In this document: in pieces, positions 1 to 8,298 of the stretch | How positions within the stretch are numbered: the stretch's first letter is position 1 | How the letters are laid out: every line of letters starts with the position of its first letter | Origin: an uncultured Opitutia bacterium | Lineage (GTDB): Bacteria; Verrucomicrobiota; Verrucomicrobiia; Opitutales; Opitutaceae | DNA length: 32,141 nucleotides | Assembly: GCA_903948415.1 (NCBI GenBank) | Contig: CAJAYO010000893.1 | Span: 1-32,141 of the forward strand | Direction: 5' to 3' | Notes under the pieces: generated by a model | Seen by the model: the letters and a program-made list of their open reading frames with translations, nothing else | Database searches by the model: none | Told to the model about the DNA's origin: nothing | Position numbers and translations under genes: made by a program

Positions 1-1
1 A

Positions 2-373
2 AAAGAGAAGTCCTCCGAGCGGCTCACCCGTGCGGAAGCGCTGGCCCCACCGATCGCCGGACCGTGGAAAGTGACTAAACTGACCCGTCTCGCCGCCGCG
101 GGGCGCGACGGTGCCGATGCCGCGCGCGCGACTGCACGCCTGACCGACGCCGCCGTCTTCCTGAAAACGCTGCCGCCGCTGGACCGCGCCGAGGCGTCAC
201 TCGCTCTGGCTCAAGGCTGGGCGCTCGCCGGTGAATCGCTCGATGGAAAAGCCCGGGCCCGTGCCGCCTTGGACGCCGTGCTCGCGGAGGCCGAACGGGC
301 CGACCCTCCGGAAACGTGGCGAAAACCGCGCGTCCGGGCACTGCCGGCCTCCGCCGCACTCTCCGGCAAGTAA
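2..373 (+). CDS. 3' end of a protein-coding gene truncated by the window edge; Ala-rich hypothetical protein
   Basis: Frame 2 is open from the first base through 373 with no stop (KEKSSERLTRAEALAPPIAGPWKVTKLTRL...). The ORF track only shows the internal GTG at 71. Confidence 0.6.
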   Translation, partial: KEKSSERLTRAEALAPPIAGPWKVTKLTRLAAAGRDGADAARATARLTDAAVFLKTLPPLDRAEASLALAQGWALAGESLDGKARARAALDAVLAEAERADPPETWRKPRVRALPASAALSGK

Positions 374-433
374 GGCGGACGTCAGTCCGCCTCCGCTGTC
401 CACCCGCACGCTCACATCGATCCCCCCGGGCGC

Positions 434-460
434 AAAAAAGGGCGGGTCCGAGACCCGCCC
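434..460 (-). terminator. Rho-independent terminator, mainly serving the minus-strand gene ending at 499 (possibly bidirectional)
   Basis: Inverted repeat gggcgggt-ccgag-acccgccc (440-460), followed on the minus strand by a T-run (cttttttgcg). Confidence 0.75.
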
Positions 461-498
461 TGCTTTAACTCTATCCGCGGCGCCACGCGCTTTCGTCG

Positions 499-2295
499 TC
501 AGTCCACTTCGTAGACCTCGATGATCACGCTGCCCGCTGCACCCTTGCCCTTGATTTCCACCGTGTAGTTGCCGGCCGCGAGCGTCTTGACGAGGACGGC
601 GTCTTTGCTGCCCGCGGGCAGCGCAAACGCGCCAACTTTCGCCGCCAGGCTCTTGACCTGCTCCCCGCTCCAGTCGTCGTTGGTCGCAATGACGGTCTGC
701 CCGGAGTACAGGTCCATGGTCGGATCCGCCAGCACGCTGCCTACGCCGAGGGGCGTGAGACCGGGCCCGACCGCGCGGATCAAGACCGTTTGCGTCTGGG
801 TGCCGCCGATCACGAAGCCGGCCGAGATCACGCCGTTCGCGTTGAGCGTGGCGAGCGTCGAAATGTTGAGCAGCTTGCTCGTCGAACCCAACACCACGGG
901 CTCGTCCGCCACGGTCGCGTCGGCGTCAGTCAGGTAGCCCAGCTGGGAGATCGCGCTCCAGCCCTTGGCCCAGTTCGCCGTCTTAAACGCGCCGATGTAG
1001 TCCGTCTGCGCAAAAAAGCCGTCCGTCGGGGCCGTCTTCGCACCGCTCAACGCGGGGCTACCGCTCGCCGGACGGGGATCGAGCCCCTTGTTGCGCGTGC
1101 GGCTGATGCCGGTGAGGCGCGGGTCGGTGTTGATCCGGTTGTTCGCCTTCACGTGGTCCGCCGTGTAATTGCTCGCCGGAGCCGCCCCGCCCGTGGTCGC
1201 ATTCGGGCTGATGAACAGCTGGGCGTCCGTCGTGCCGGCGCCAAACGTGCCGAAAATATTGTTCGTGATCGCGAGATCACCGGCCGCGAGACGCCTCGCG
1301 CTGTCCTGCGACTGCGCGGTTTCGGTTTCGATGCGCACCGCGTAGGTCCGGTAGTCGTGGACAATCGAATTGTAGAGTTTGCCACCCGTGTTGTCGCGGA
1401 AGATGAGGCCGTTGCTGCCGGTGTTCGTGGACGTCGCACCGGAACCGATGAGCGTCAGGTTGTAGAGTTCGGGCATGGCGTAGGGCTGGCCGTCTTCCGG
1501 CGTCGTCCCGCCGTCCATTTCCATGGCCTGATTGCCCTTGTCGCTCGCCCCGATGGCGAACCAGAACTGGCCCTTGCCGCGGAAACCTTCGTCCCAGTCG
1601 AAATTGTCGTCGTCGTTGAACGAGCTGATCATGAACTTGGTGTTCACCGTGCCGCCGAAGAACTCCACGCCGTCGTCGTTCGCCGCGTAGCAATCGATGT
1701 ACTCGATCGTCGTGCCACGACCCACGCCACCGAGCGTGAGCGCGTTCAGCTCCACATTCGCCGCCACGATCGCGCTGCTGTGCTTGATCTGCGCATAGCG
1801 CAGCACGCCCGAATTGTCGTCGTCGTCCGTGCCACCGTAGATGCCGCGCGCATCCGTCGTGGCGATGCCCTCGACGTTGCCTTGGCCGCTCACGGTGTTG
1901 ATCCGCGCCCGCCCGAGGATCACCACGCCGCCCCAGAGGCCGCGGTCGGACTCCGTGAGATTCGGCGAACTGGTGCTCAGGTTGTCGGACTCCGCGGTGA
2001 AGATAATCGGCGCCGTGGCGGTGCCGTTGGCACTGAGGCGGGCGCCGCGCGTGATCACGAGCGCCGTAGCGTCGGCCGGATTCGCCTTCGCCCGGCCCTT
2101 GATGACAGTGCCGGACTCGATGGTGAGCAGCACCCCGGTTTCCACGAAGACCTTCGTGTCGAGAATGTAGACGTTATTGCGGGTCCAGGTCGTGTTCGAC
2201 GTGATCGCCGTCGTCAGGACGACGTCTGCGGCAGACAGGCCGGCCGGCGCGACGATCAGCGCGACCAGCGATTTGAGGAGGAGTGAGCGTTTCAT
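499..2295 (-). CDS. Secreted beta-helix-type surface protein with a C-terminal ~115-aa Opitutaceae-style domain
   Basis: 598 aa with signal peptide (MKRSLLLKSLVALIVAPAGLSAADV). Contains GLWGGVVILGRARIN, YGGTDDDDNSGVLRYAQI and NALTLGGVGRGTTIEYIDCYAANDDGVEFFGGTVNTK motifs. C-terminus AGFVIGGTQTQTVLIRAVGPGL...LADP...NDDW...GSKDAVLV...IIEVYEVD. Confidence 0.85.
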   Translation of the reverse strand: MKRSLLLKSLVALIVAPAGLSAADVVLTTAITSNTTWTRNNVYILDTKVFVETGVLLTIESGTVIKGRAKANPADATALVITRGARLSANGTATAPIIFTAESDNLSTSSPNLTESDRGLWGGVVILGRARINTVSGQGNVEGIATTDARGIYGGTDDDDNSGVLRYAQIKHSSAIVAANVELNALTLGGVGRGTTIEYIDCYAANDDGVEFFGGTVNTKFMISSFNDDDNFDWDEGFRGKGQFWFAIGASDKGNQAMEMDGGTTPEDGQPYAMPELYNLTLIGSGATSTNTGSNGLIFRDNTGGKLYNSIVHDYRTYAVRIETETAQSQDSARRLAAGDLAITNNIFGTFGAGTTDAQLFISPNATTGGAAPASNYTADHVKANNRINTDPRLTGISRTRNKGLDPRPASGSPALSGAKTAPTDGFFAQTDYIGAFKTANWAKGWSAISQLGYLTDADATVADEPVVLGSTSKLLNISTLATLNANGVISAGFVIGGTQTQTVLIRAVGPGLTPLGVGSVLADPTMDLYSGQTVIATNDDWSGEQVKSLAAKVGAFALPAGSKDAVLVKTLAAGNYTVEIKGKGAAGSVIIEVYEVD

Positions 2296-2339
2296 GCGTT
2301 TTCTATGGGTGGTTGGGTTGGACGGAAAATTAAGCCGGC

Positions 2340-5198
2340 TCAGAAGCCGTAGCCGAAGCTCAGGGAGTAACTGCGGCCCCGTGGCCGCTCGTAGCGGACG
2401 TAATCCACGCCGCGAAACGTCTGCGTCGCCCGGTCCTCGGAGTTGAGGAGGTTCTTCGCGGAGAATCCTACCTTCCAGCGTTCGGCAAATTTCTGCGACA
2501 CGATGAAGTCGAGCTCCGCGGACGGCTGCTCAAAAATATCCGGCGTGCCCGGCGGACTCACGAGGGCGAGACGCTCGCCAAAGAGATTGTAGTAGATGCT
2601 CGCCGACGTCCGCGTGCGGGGATTCGAGTAGCTCAGATCGCCGTTGACGAGGTGGTTGGACTGCCCGGCGAGCGCACGCGTCGCCGGTGCGTCCGCCTTG
2701 TAGAGCCGCGCCACGCGGAGTTCCGAAGGCGAAATCTCCACCGACGATTCGACGACCGTGAGGTTGAGCCCGAAGGTAAAGTTTTTCAGCGGCGACCACA
2801 GTCCCTCGAGTTTCTGCCGGAACTCGAACTCCGCACCGTAGACCCGGCCCTTCTCGGGATTCTGGTATTGGATTTCACCCTGGTTGATGATGAGCCCGGT
2901 CGGCGCGTAGATCGCCTTCTCGATTGGGTTCTTCAAATTTTTCCAGAAGGCACTGACCGCGACGATGCGGCCCGGTCCCGTGAACCACTCCCAGCGCAGA
3001 TCGAAGTTATCGATCAGCGTGCGCTTGAGGTCCGGATTGCCGATGTAAACGAAGTCACCCACAAACTCGAACGTCTCGTAGGGCGCCATTTCGCGGAAAT
3101 TCGGCCGGGCCAACGTGCGTCCGAAGGCCGCACGCACATTCATTTTCGGGTGCAGTTCGTAAACCAGATTCAGCGAGGGCAAGGTGTCGCGCAGATCAAG
3201 CAGACCTTGGCGCCGCGTCGGGTCCTGACTCGTCACGACCATGTCCGTCGTCTCGATCCGCGCCCCCCCGATGGCGCGCAGCTTCTGCGTGATCGGCACA
3301 TCCGCCATGAGGTAGAAACCGTCCACGCCCATCGTGGCATCATAGTTGTTGCGCGGAGCAGAGGTGTCCTGGACGAACAGGGTGTCCGTCAGGAACCGCC
3401 CCGTCGCCGCATTCACGTTGCCGACATTCGCCGGCAGGAAAAAAGTGTCGGCGTTGCCATCGAACCGGCGCCCGAGCGAGCGGTAGATGTATTGGCGTTC
3501 GCGGAAGCCGCGCTCGATCCGCGCCAGCGCGCCGCCGGCCTTGAGTTTCAACTCCCGCCCGTCCCACGCGTTGAATGGCAGCGTGAGATCGAGCCCGTAA
3601 TCTTTGCGCGTCTCCTCCAGCTTCCGGAAATAGCGCGCCGGATTGACCAGGCCGGAGGTCTCCCATTCGTAGAACGTCTGACCGCCGATCACCCGCGACG
3701 AATTGTTGAAAAAACGGGTGTCGGGCTCGTCCTGGGTGTTGCGTCCATTCGAACCGGTCCATTCGACAAGGAGGCCGCGCCACGACGAAAACAGGTGGCG
3801 CCCGGTCAACTGCACCGACCGCAGCTCGCGCTCGGTGAACTTCAGCGTCCGGGTCGTGTAGGTCTGATCGTTGTCGAGGCCGCCGCCCGCGATGTAGAGG
3901 CCGCTCTGCTGCCGGGCGACATCCTCGCCGGTCGAGTTAAAGAGGCCGTTGAGGGAAACCTCGTGCTCGGGACTGAACCGCCACGAAACCTTCGCCGTTC
4001 CCCCCGCCGTCGTCTCCTCGCTGCCGCGCTCGTCGTCGAGACTCACCGTGGTCGAGAGCGCGTTGCTGTTCGTGCCCTGCAATTCGTTGCGCCCGATGCG
4101 TCCGCCGCGGTAACTCGAAAAACTGTGGTCGCTCGAAAGCGAGGCGATCACGCCAAACGTCTGCGTGCCGACTTCGAAGCGGTCGCCGTAAGTGGCGGAA
4201 AGTTTGCGGTTCCACTTCGCCTTGCTCCGCGTCGGCGCCATCACGGGGGAGAATAGCCGCGAGAGCTGCCCGATCTCCGCGTCCGCCGCCGCTCCGCGGG
4301 CCGGAATGGTCTTGCTCCCGAGCCCCGTCGGAATCTGGCGGGTCCCGTCGTCGCGCCCCAGCCAGTCTTCGGTGGCCGGATACCCGAGAATCGCCTCCCC
4401 CGTCGTCTGCGTGTTGTAACTTGTACCCAGCGAAAACGCGAAGGTCCGCGTGTCCGGCAGCGCCTTCGTGCGGATGTCCACATTGCCGCCGGAGAAATTC
4501 CCCGGCCGGTCCGGCGTAAACGTCTTCGAGGTCACGATCGCGTCGATCAATTCCGCCGGAAACAAGTCCATCTGGACCGCGCGGCGGTCAGGATCGGCAC
4601 TGGGCACCTCGGCGCCGTTCAGCGAGGTCGAACTGTAGCGATCACCCAGACCGCGGATGTAAACGTATTTTCCGTCGACGACGGAGGCCCCGGTCACGGC
4701 CTTCATGGCTTGGGCCGCATCGTTGAAGCCAAGCCGGCTCATCTGTTCACTCCCGATCGAGTCACTCACTGCCACCGCCTTCTGCCGCTCGACGAGCAAC
4801 CCACGGCCCGAATTCCGCAGCACCTCCGCACTGACCGAGAAATTGTCGAGGCGCACGACTCCGCCTTCGATCGGGTTGAGGACGAAATCGACTTTCCCCC
4901 CGTCCCCCTCGGCCGCGGAAAGTCCCGTCACCGTCAGCGGTTGAAAGCCGGCCTTCGAAAGCAAAACATCCTGCTTGCCGGCCGGCAGTCGGTCCAACCG
5001 GAAGTGCCCGTTGAGGTCGGTGAACGTCGCCGGTCCACCACCGGGGACACTCACCGCGACGCCCGAAATCACGACCCCGTTGCCAGCGCTGAGCACCCGG
5101 CCGGAAATAAACGCCGTGGACGGCTGCGCCCATGCCACAAAGGATGCGGACCAGGAGACGAGGAGGACTAGCGCCAGAAACGGCACACGTATAATCAT
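2340..5198 (-). CDS. TonB-dependent receptor with N-terminal carboxypeptidase-regulatory-like domain
   Basis: Signal peptide MIIRVPFLALVLLVSWSASFVAWAQ; CarboxypepD-like segment (ISGRVLSAGNGVVISGVAVSVPGG...DLNGHFRLDRLPAGKQDVLLSKAGF); plug (YVYIRGLGDRYSSTSLNGAEVPSADPDRRAVQMDLFPAELIDAIVTSKTFTPDRPGNFSGGNVDIRTK); C-terminal SFGYGF. ATG at 5198 preferred over the track start at 5255. Confidence 0.92.
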   Translation of the reverse strand: MIIRVPFLALVLLVSWSASFVAWAQPSTAFISGRVLSAGNGVVISGVAVSVPGGGPATFTDLNGHFRLDRLPAGKQDVLLSKAGFQPLTVTGLSAAEGDGGKVDFVLNPIEGGVVRLDNFSVSAEVLRNSGRGLLVERQKAVAVSDSIGSEQMSRLGFNDAAQAMKAVTGASVVDGKYVYIRGLGDRYSSTSLNGAEVPSADPDRRAVQMDLFPAELIDAIVTSKTFTPDRPGNFSGGNVDIRTKALPDTRTFAFSLGTSYNTQTTGEAILGYPATEDWLGRDDGTRQIPTGLGSKTIPARGAAADAEIGQLSRLFSPVMAPTRSKAKWNRKLSATYGDRFEVGTQTFGVIASLSSDHSFSSYRGGRIGRNELQGTNSNALSTTVSLDDERGSEETTAGGTAKVSWRFSPEHEVSLNGLFNSTGEDVARQQSGLYIAGGGLDNDQTYTTRTLKFTERELRSVQLTGRHLFSSWRGLLVEWTGSNGRNTQDEPDTRFFNNSSRVIGGQTFYEWETSGLVNPARYFRKLEETRKDYGLDLTLPFNAWDGRELKLKAGGALARIERGFRERQYIYRSLGRRFDGNADTFFLPANVGNVNAATGRFLTDTLFVQDTSAPRNNYDATMGVDGFYLMADVPITQKLRAIGGARIETTDMVVTSQDPTRRQGLLDLRDTLPSLNLVYELHPKMNVRAAFGRTLARPNFREMAPYETFEFVGDFVYIGNPDLKRTLIDNFDLRWEWFTGPGRIVAVSAFWKNLKNPIEKAIYAPTGLIINQGEIQYQNPEKGRVYGAEFEFRQKLEGLWSPLKNFTFGLNLTVVESSVEISPSELRVARLYKADAPATRALAGQSNHLVNGDLSYSNPRTRTSASIYYNLFGERLALVSPPGTPDIFEQPSAELDFIVSQKFAERWKVGFSAKNLLNSEDRATQTFRGVDYVRYERPRGRSYSLSFGYGF

Positions 5199-5247
5199 GA
5201 TTTGAACTACCGCGCGGCTCAACTTCGCTGGGCAACCCGAAAGTCCT

Positions 5248-5302
5248 GCCGTCACTCAACCTTCACCCTGCCGTCACCGGTTCGCCACAAACGTCACAAT
5301 CA
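5248..5302 (+). promoter_or_regulatory. Pho-box-like tandem 11-bp direct repeats in the divergent intergenic region
   Basis: 11-bp frames: GCCGTCACTCA / ACCTTCACCCT / GCCGTCACCGG / TTCGCCACAAA, then CGTCACAATCA slightly out of register. CCTGCCGTCAC repeats exactly at 5245 and 5267 (22 bp apart). Confidence 0.5.
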
Positions 5303-5440
5303 GGATGGGGCCAGTCCACGACCGGCCGGGTCCGACTTCCGCCCGTTGGCCGCTTCCGCGCCTCAAGCTGAGGAAACGTAACCGGACTGTTTCCTGTCCG
5401 CCGCGTGTCCGTGACCCAAGGCGGCTATCACTGGGTTGGT

Positions 5441-7324
5441 ATGCACCTCACCAATCGCTTCGTTCCTCGATTTTTCCCTGCCGTCGCTGCCGCGACTCTT
5501 TTCCTCCCGCAAGTGTCTGCCCAACCGGCCCCCGTCACGGCGGCGGTCAACGGCCACTATTTCATTAATAACGGTCTCGTCGGCGTGGGCCGCATCCCGG
5601 CCGCATCCCGCGACAAATTTGGCGAGACGCTCGGTTCTTTCTCGGCCTTGACGCACGACGCCACCTCCTGGCGGCGGGCGGCGGACGGTTCTTACAGCGG
5701 GACGTTCTTCATGCAGCCCGACCGTGGCTATAACAATCCCGGCACCACCAATTGGCGGGCGCGCTTTTTTACGCTGGCCCTCAGCTTCACGCCATCGTCC
5801 GTTGGGTCTTCGTCCCAGAACCAGGTCCGCATCACCGTCGCCGATACCACTCTGCTGACCGAAGCCAACGGCACCCCGTTCACGGCACTGGACGCCGCCG
5901 CCGGCGCCGCGGGGCTGCGTGCCGCAACGGGTTCTCTGCCGGTGATGCCGCAAGCGTTTAACGGACGCCTCTCCCTCGACGCCGAAGGGATCGTGCGCCT
6001 GGCCGACGGCTCGTTGTTCATCAGCGACGAATACGGTCCCTACATCTACAAGTTTACCTCCGCCGGCGTGCTGCAATCCGCGATCCGCCCGCCCGCCGCG
6101 TTCGTTCCCCGACGCAACAGCGCCGATTCATTTGCCTCCAACAATCCTGCGCCCGGCCAGCCGGCGCCCGCTCCCGTCGACCCGACCGTCGGCCGTCAAA
6201 ACAACCAAGGCTTCGAGGGCTTGACGCTTTCCCCCGACGGCAAAACGCTTTTTACGCTGCTCCAATCGGCCGCGCGGCAGGACGGCGGAACCGGCGGCGC
6301 AAGCCTGATTCGTTTCAACACCCGCCTGCTCGCGTATGATATCACCGGCGCGACGCCGATGCTGAAGGGCGAGTATGTCTTGCAGTTGCCCACCACGCGC
6401 ACCGCGGCCGGGGCCACCCTCGTCTGCGCCCAGAGCGAAATTCTGGCGATCAACAGCACCCAATTTCTCGTTTTGGCCCGTGATGCCGGCTTCGGCCGCA
6501 CCTACCCGATCCCGACGTCGAACTATCGGAAAATTCTCATCTACGACATCAGCAACGCCACGAACATCGCTGGCACGAAGTTCGACGATGCCGCCAACCC
6601 GGTCGCGCCTGCCGGCGTGCTCGATGCCTCGATCAAACCCGCCGCACGCGCCGAGTTTATTGATATCAACGATGGCGCCCAACTCGCCAAGTTCGGACTC
6701 CGCAACGGTCCGACCGACGACGCTAACAACCTCTCCGAAAAATGGGAGGCCCTGACCCTGCTGCCCGCGCTCGATCCGGCTGCGCCAAACGACTATTTTT
6801 TGTTTGTCGGCAACGATAACGATTTCATCACCCAAAGCGGTCTGCAGGACGGGGTCGCTTACGCCCACCCCTCGGGCCGGGAGAACGACTCCATGCTCCT
6901 CGTTTACCGGCTGACGCTTCCCGGCCGGATGCCCAACGTCTCCAGCCGCGCCCAGACGGGCACCGGGGCCAACGCCCACATCGGCGGGTTTGTCGTTACC
7001 GGACCGAAGCCCAAGCAAGTCCTTATCCGCGGCGTCGGCCCGGCTTTGAGCAATTTTGGGGTTGCCGGCACGCTCGCCGATCCCGCGTTGGTTGTTTTCA
7101 GCGCCGCCGGTCAGGAACTGCTGGCCAATGACGACTGGGGCACCGCCGCGAACGTTGCGGAACTGCGGGCCGCGACCAGCGCAGCCGGCGCTTTCGCTCT
7201 CGCGGACGGCAGCAAAGACGCGGCGGTGCTCGCCATGCTCGATCCCGGCAGTTACTCGGTGCAGGTGAGCGGCGCAGGGGGCTTGACGGGCATCAGCTTG
7301 GTTGAGGTTTATGAAGTGCCGTGA
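5441..7324 (+). CDS. Secreted esterase-like activity of phytase family protein with the shared C-terminal domain
   Basis: ATG at 5441 gives signal peptide MHLTNRFVPRFFPAVAAATLFLPQVSAQ. Contains LSLDAEGIVRLADGSLFISDEYGPYIYKFTSAG, QGFEGLTLSPDGKTLFTLLQSA and NLSEKWEALTLLPALDP...YFLFVGNDNDF, typical of phytase-like esterases. C-terminal IGGFVVTGPKPKQVLIRGVGPAL...LVEVYEVP. Confidence 0.85.
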   Translation: MHLTNRFVPRFFPAVAAATLFLPQVSAQPAPVTAAVNGHYFINNGLVGVGRIPAASRDKFGETLGSFSALTHDATSWRRAADGSYSGTFFMQPDRGYNNPGTTNWRARFFTLALSFTPSSVGSSSQNQVRITVADTTLLTEANGTPFTALDAAAGAAGLRAATGSLPVMPQAFNGRLSLDAEGIVRLADGSLFISDEYGPYIYKFTSAGVLQSAIRPPAAFVPRRNSADSFASNNPAPGQPAPAPVDPTVGRQNNQGFEGLTLSPDGKTLFTLLQSAARQDGGTGGASLIRFNTRLLAYDITGATPMLKGEYVLQLPTTRTAAGATLVCAQSEILAINSTQFLVLARDAGFGRTYPIPTSNYRKILIYDISNATNIAGTKFDDAANPVAPAGVLDASIKPAARAEFIDINDGAQLAKFGLRNGPTDDANNLSEKWEALTLLPALDPAAPNDYFLFVGNDNDFITQSGLQDGVAYAHPSGRENDSMLLVYRLTLPGRMPNVSSRAQTGTGANAHIGGFVVTGPKPKQVLIRGVGPALSNFGVAGTLADPALVVFSAAGQELLANDDWGTAANVAELRAATSAAGAFALADGSKDAAVLAMLDPGSYSVQVSGAGGLTGISLVEVYEVP

Positions 7325-7611
7325 GTCGCTCCGAGGAGGCCCGGCTGCTCTACACGCTCCTCCATGCGGCTGAGGAGGAGCAGCGTATCCTTGACGCAAG
7401 CACGCTGGAGAAGTGGCTTGCGCTGAAGCTCCGCTATGACCGCGCGAGGGCCGCACGGAGCCACACGGCGCTCCTGGCCCTCTTTGCGGACCTGGAGCGC
7501 CGGGAGCTTTTTACCGGAACATGGATTGAGTTCCGTTGGCGGAAGGCGAAGGCGCAGCGCGGGCCGAAAGCGACTGTCCGGCCGTCGCGCGGCGGCGTCA
7601 CGCATAAGTAA
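7321..7611 (+). CDS. Hypothetical protein, 96 aa, charged/helical
   Basis: GTG start overlaps the upstream TGA (GTGA); GC-rich third positions consistent with coding. No recognised domain. Confidence 0.5.
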   Translation: MSRSEEARLLYTLLHAAEEEQRILDASTLEKWLALKLRYDRARAARSHTALLALFADLERRELFTGTWIEFRWRKAKAQRGPKATVRPSRGGVTHK

Positions 7612-7657
7612 CCGCCGCGCCACGAAGCCGCCACATTGGGTCGGTAGGGTGGTCGGC

Positions 7658-8233
7658 ATGCGCTGCCTCCCCTCCGTTTTGCTCGCCACGGTCTGCTGCA
7701 GTCCGATACCGGCCCAGACCGTTGCCCACACACCCCGCGGTCCCGCCGCCGCGCCCGAAGCCCAGGCGTGGGCCCGCTACACCACACAGTCGAAAAACGC
7801 CCTCGCCGCGCTCGACGCATCCTCGGCCGCGTCGGCGCTCCCGCCGGCTCCGGCCGGCGTCACCGACCTCGCGTTCGCCGAATTTTTCGGTCCCATCGGC
7901 GATCGCGGCCTCGAGTATTCGGAAAAACTCCGCGGACTCGCCGGCCGCCGCGTCCGTCTCGTGGGCTACATGGTCCGCGAACAAGAACGTTCCCCCGGCC
8001 TCTTCCGTTTCGCCGGGTGGCCGATTGCCGTCGAGACGCTGGGTCTTTGTTCTGTCGACGATACCCCGCCCAGCACCGCCTACGTGATCGTCCCCGACCC
8101 GGGCCAAAAACTCCCGCCCTGGCGGCCCGGCCGCCTGCTCCTGACCGGCACCCTCGAGGTCGGCGCCCGCGCGGAAGCCGACGGCCGCAACTCGTTTGTC
8201 CGCCTCGTGCTCGACCCCCAACCCGCGCCCTGA
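7658..8233 (+). CDS. Secreted hypothetical protein, 191 aa
   Basis: ATG at 7658 gives signal-like N-terminus MRCLPSVLLATVCCSPIPAQ. C-terminal half (LAGRRVRLVGYMVREQERSPGLFRFAGWPIAVETLGLCSVDDTPPSTAYVIVPDP) resembles small secreted OB-like/DUF3299-type proteins. Confidence 0.7.
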   Translation: MRCLPSVLLATVCCSPIPAQTVAHTPRGPAAAPEAQAWARYTTQSKNALAALDASSAASALPPAPAGVTDLAFAEFFGPIGDRGLEYSEKLRGLAGRRVRLVGYMVREQERSPGLFRFAGWPIAVETLGLCSVDDTPPSTAYVIVPDPGQKLPPWRPGRLLLTGTLEVGARAEADGRNSFVRLVLDPQPAP

Positions 8234-8298
8234 CCCGCCCAACTCGACCCGTCCGCCTTCTTCCACCCACCGCCCTGCCTCGCCTTCCATTTTTTCTC

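Noticed and set aside
790-2286. 498-aa + strand ORF opposite the beta-helix gene
   Set aside because: Arg/Val/His-rich shadow of the minus-strand gene; no signal peptide or domain; typical high-GC antisense ORF.
2652-4256. 534-aa + strand ORF opposite the TonB receptor
   Set aside because: Antisense shadow with Arg-rich composition and no motif; the minus-strand receptor is unambiguous.
5245-5302. Considered whether the 11-bp periodic repeats are a CRISPR-like or iteron array
   Set aside because: Units are only 11 bp, degenerate, have no spacers, and no cas or rep gene is nearby; promoter position fits a response-regulator site better.
6128-7456. 442-aa minus ORF opposite the phytase-like gene
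   Set aside because: No domain, overlaps a well-supported gene over nearly its whole length.
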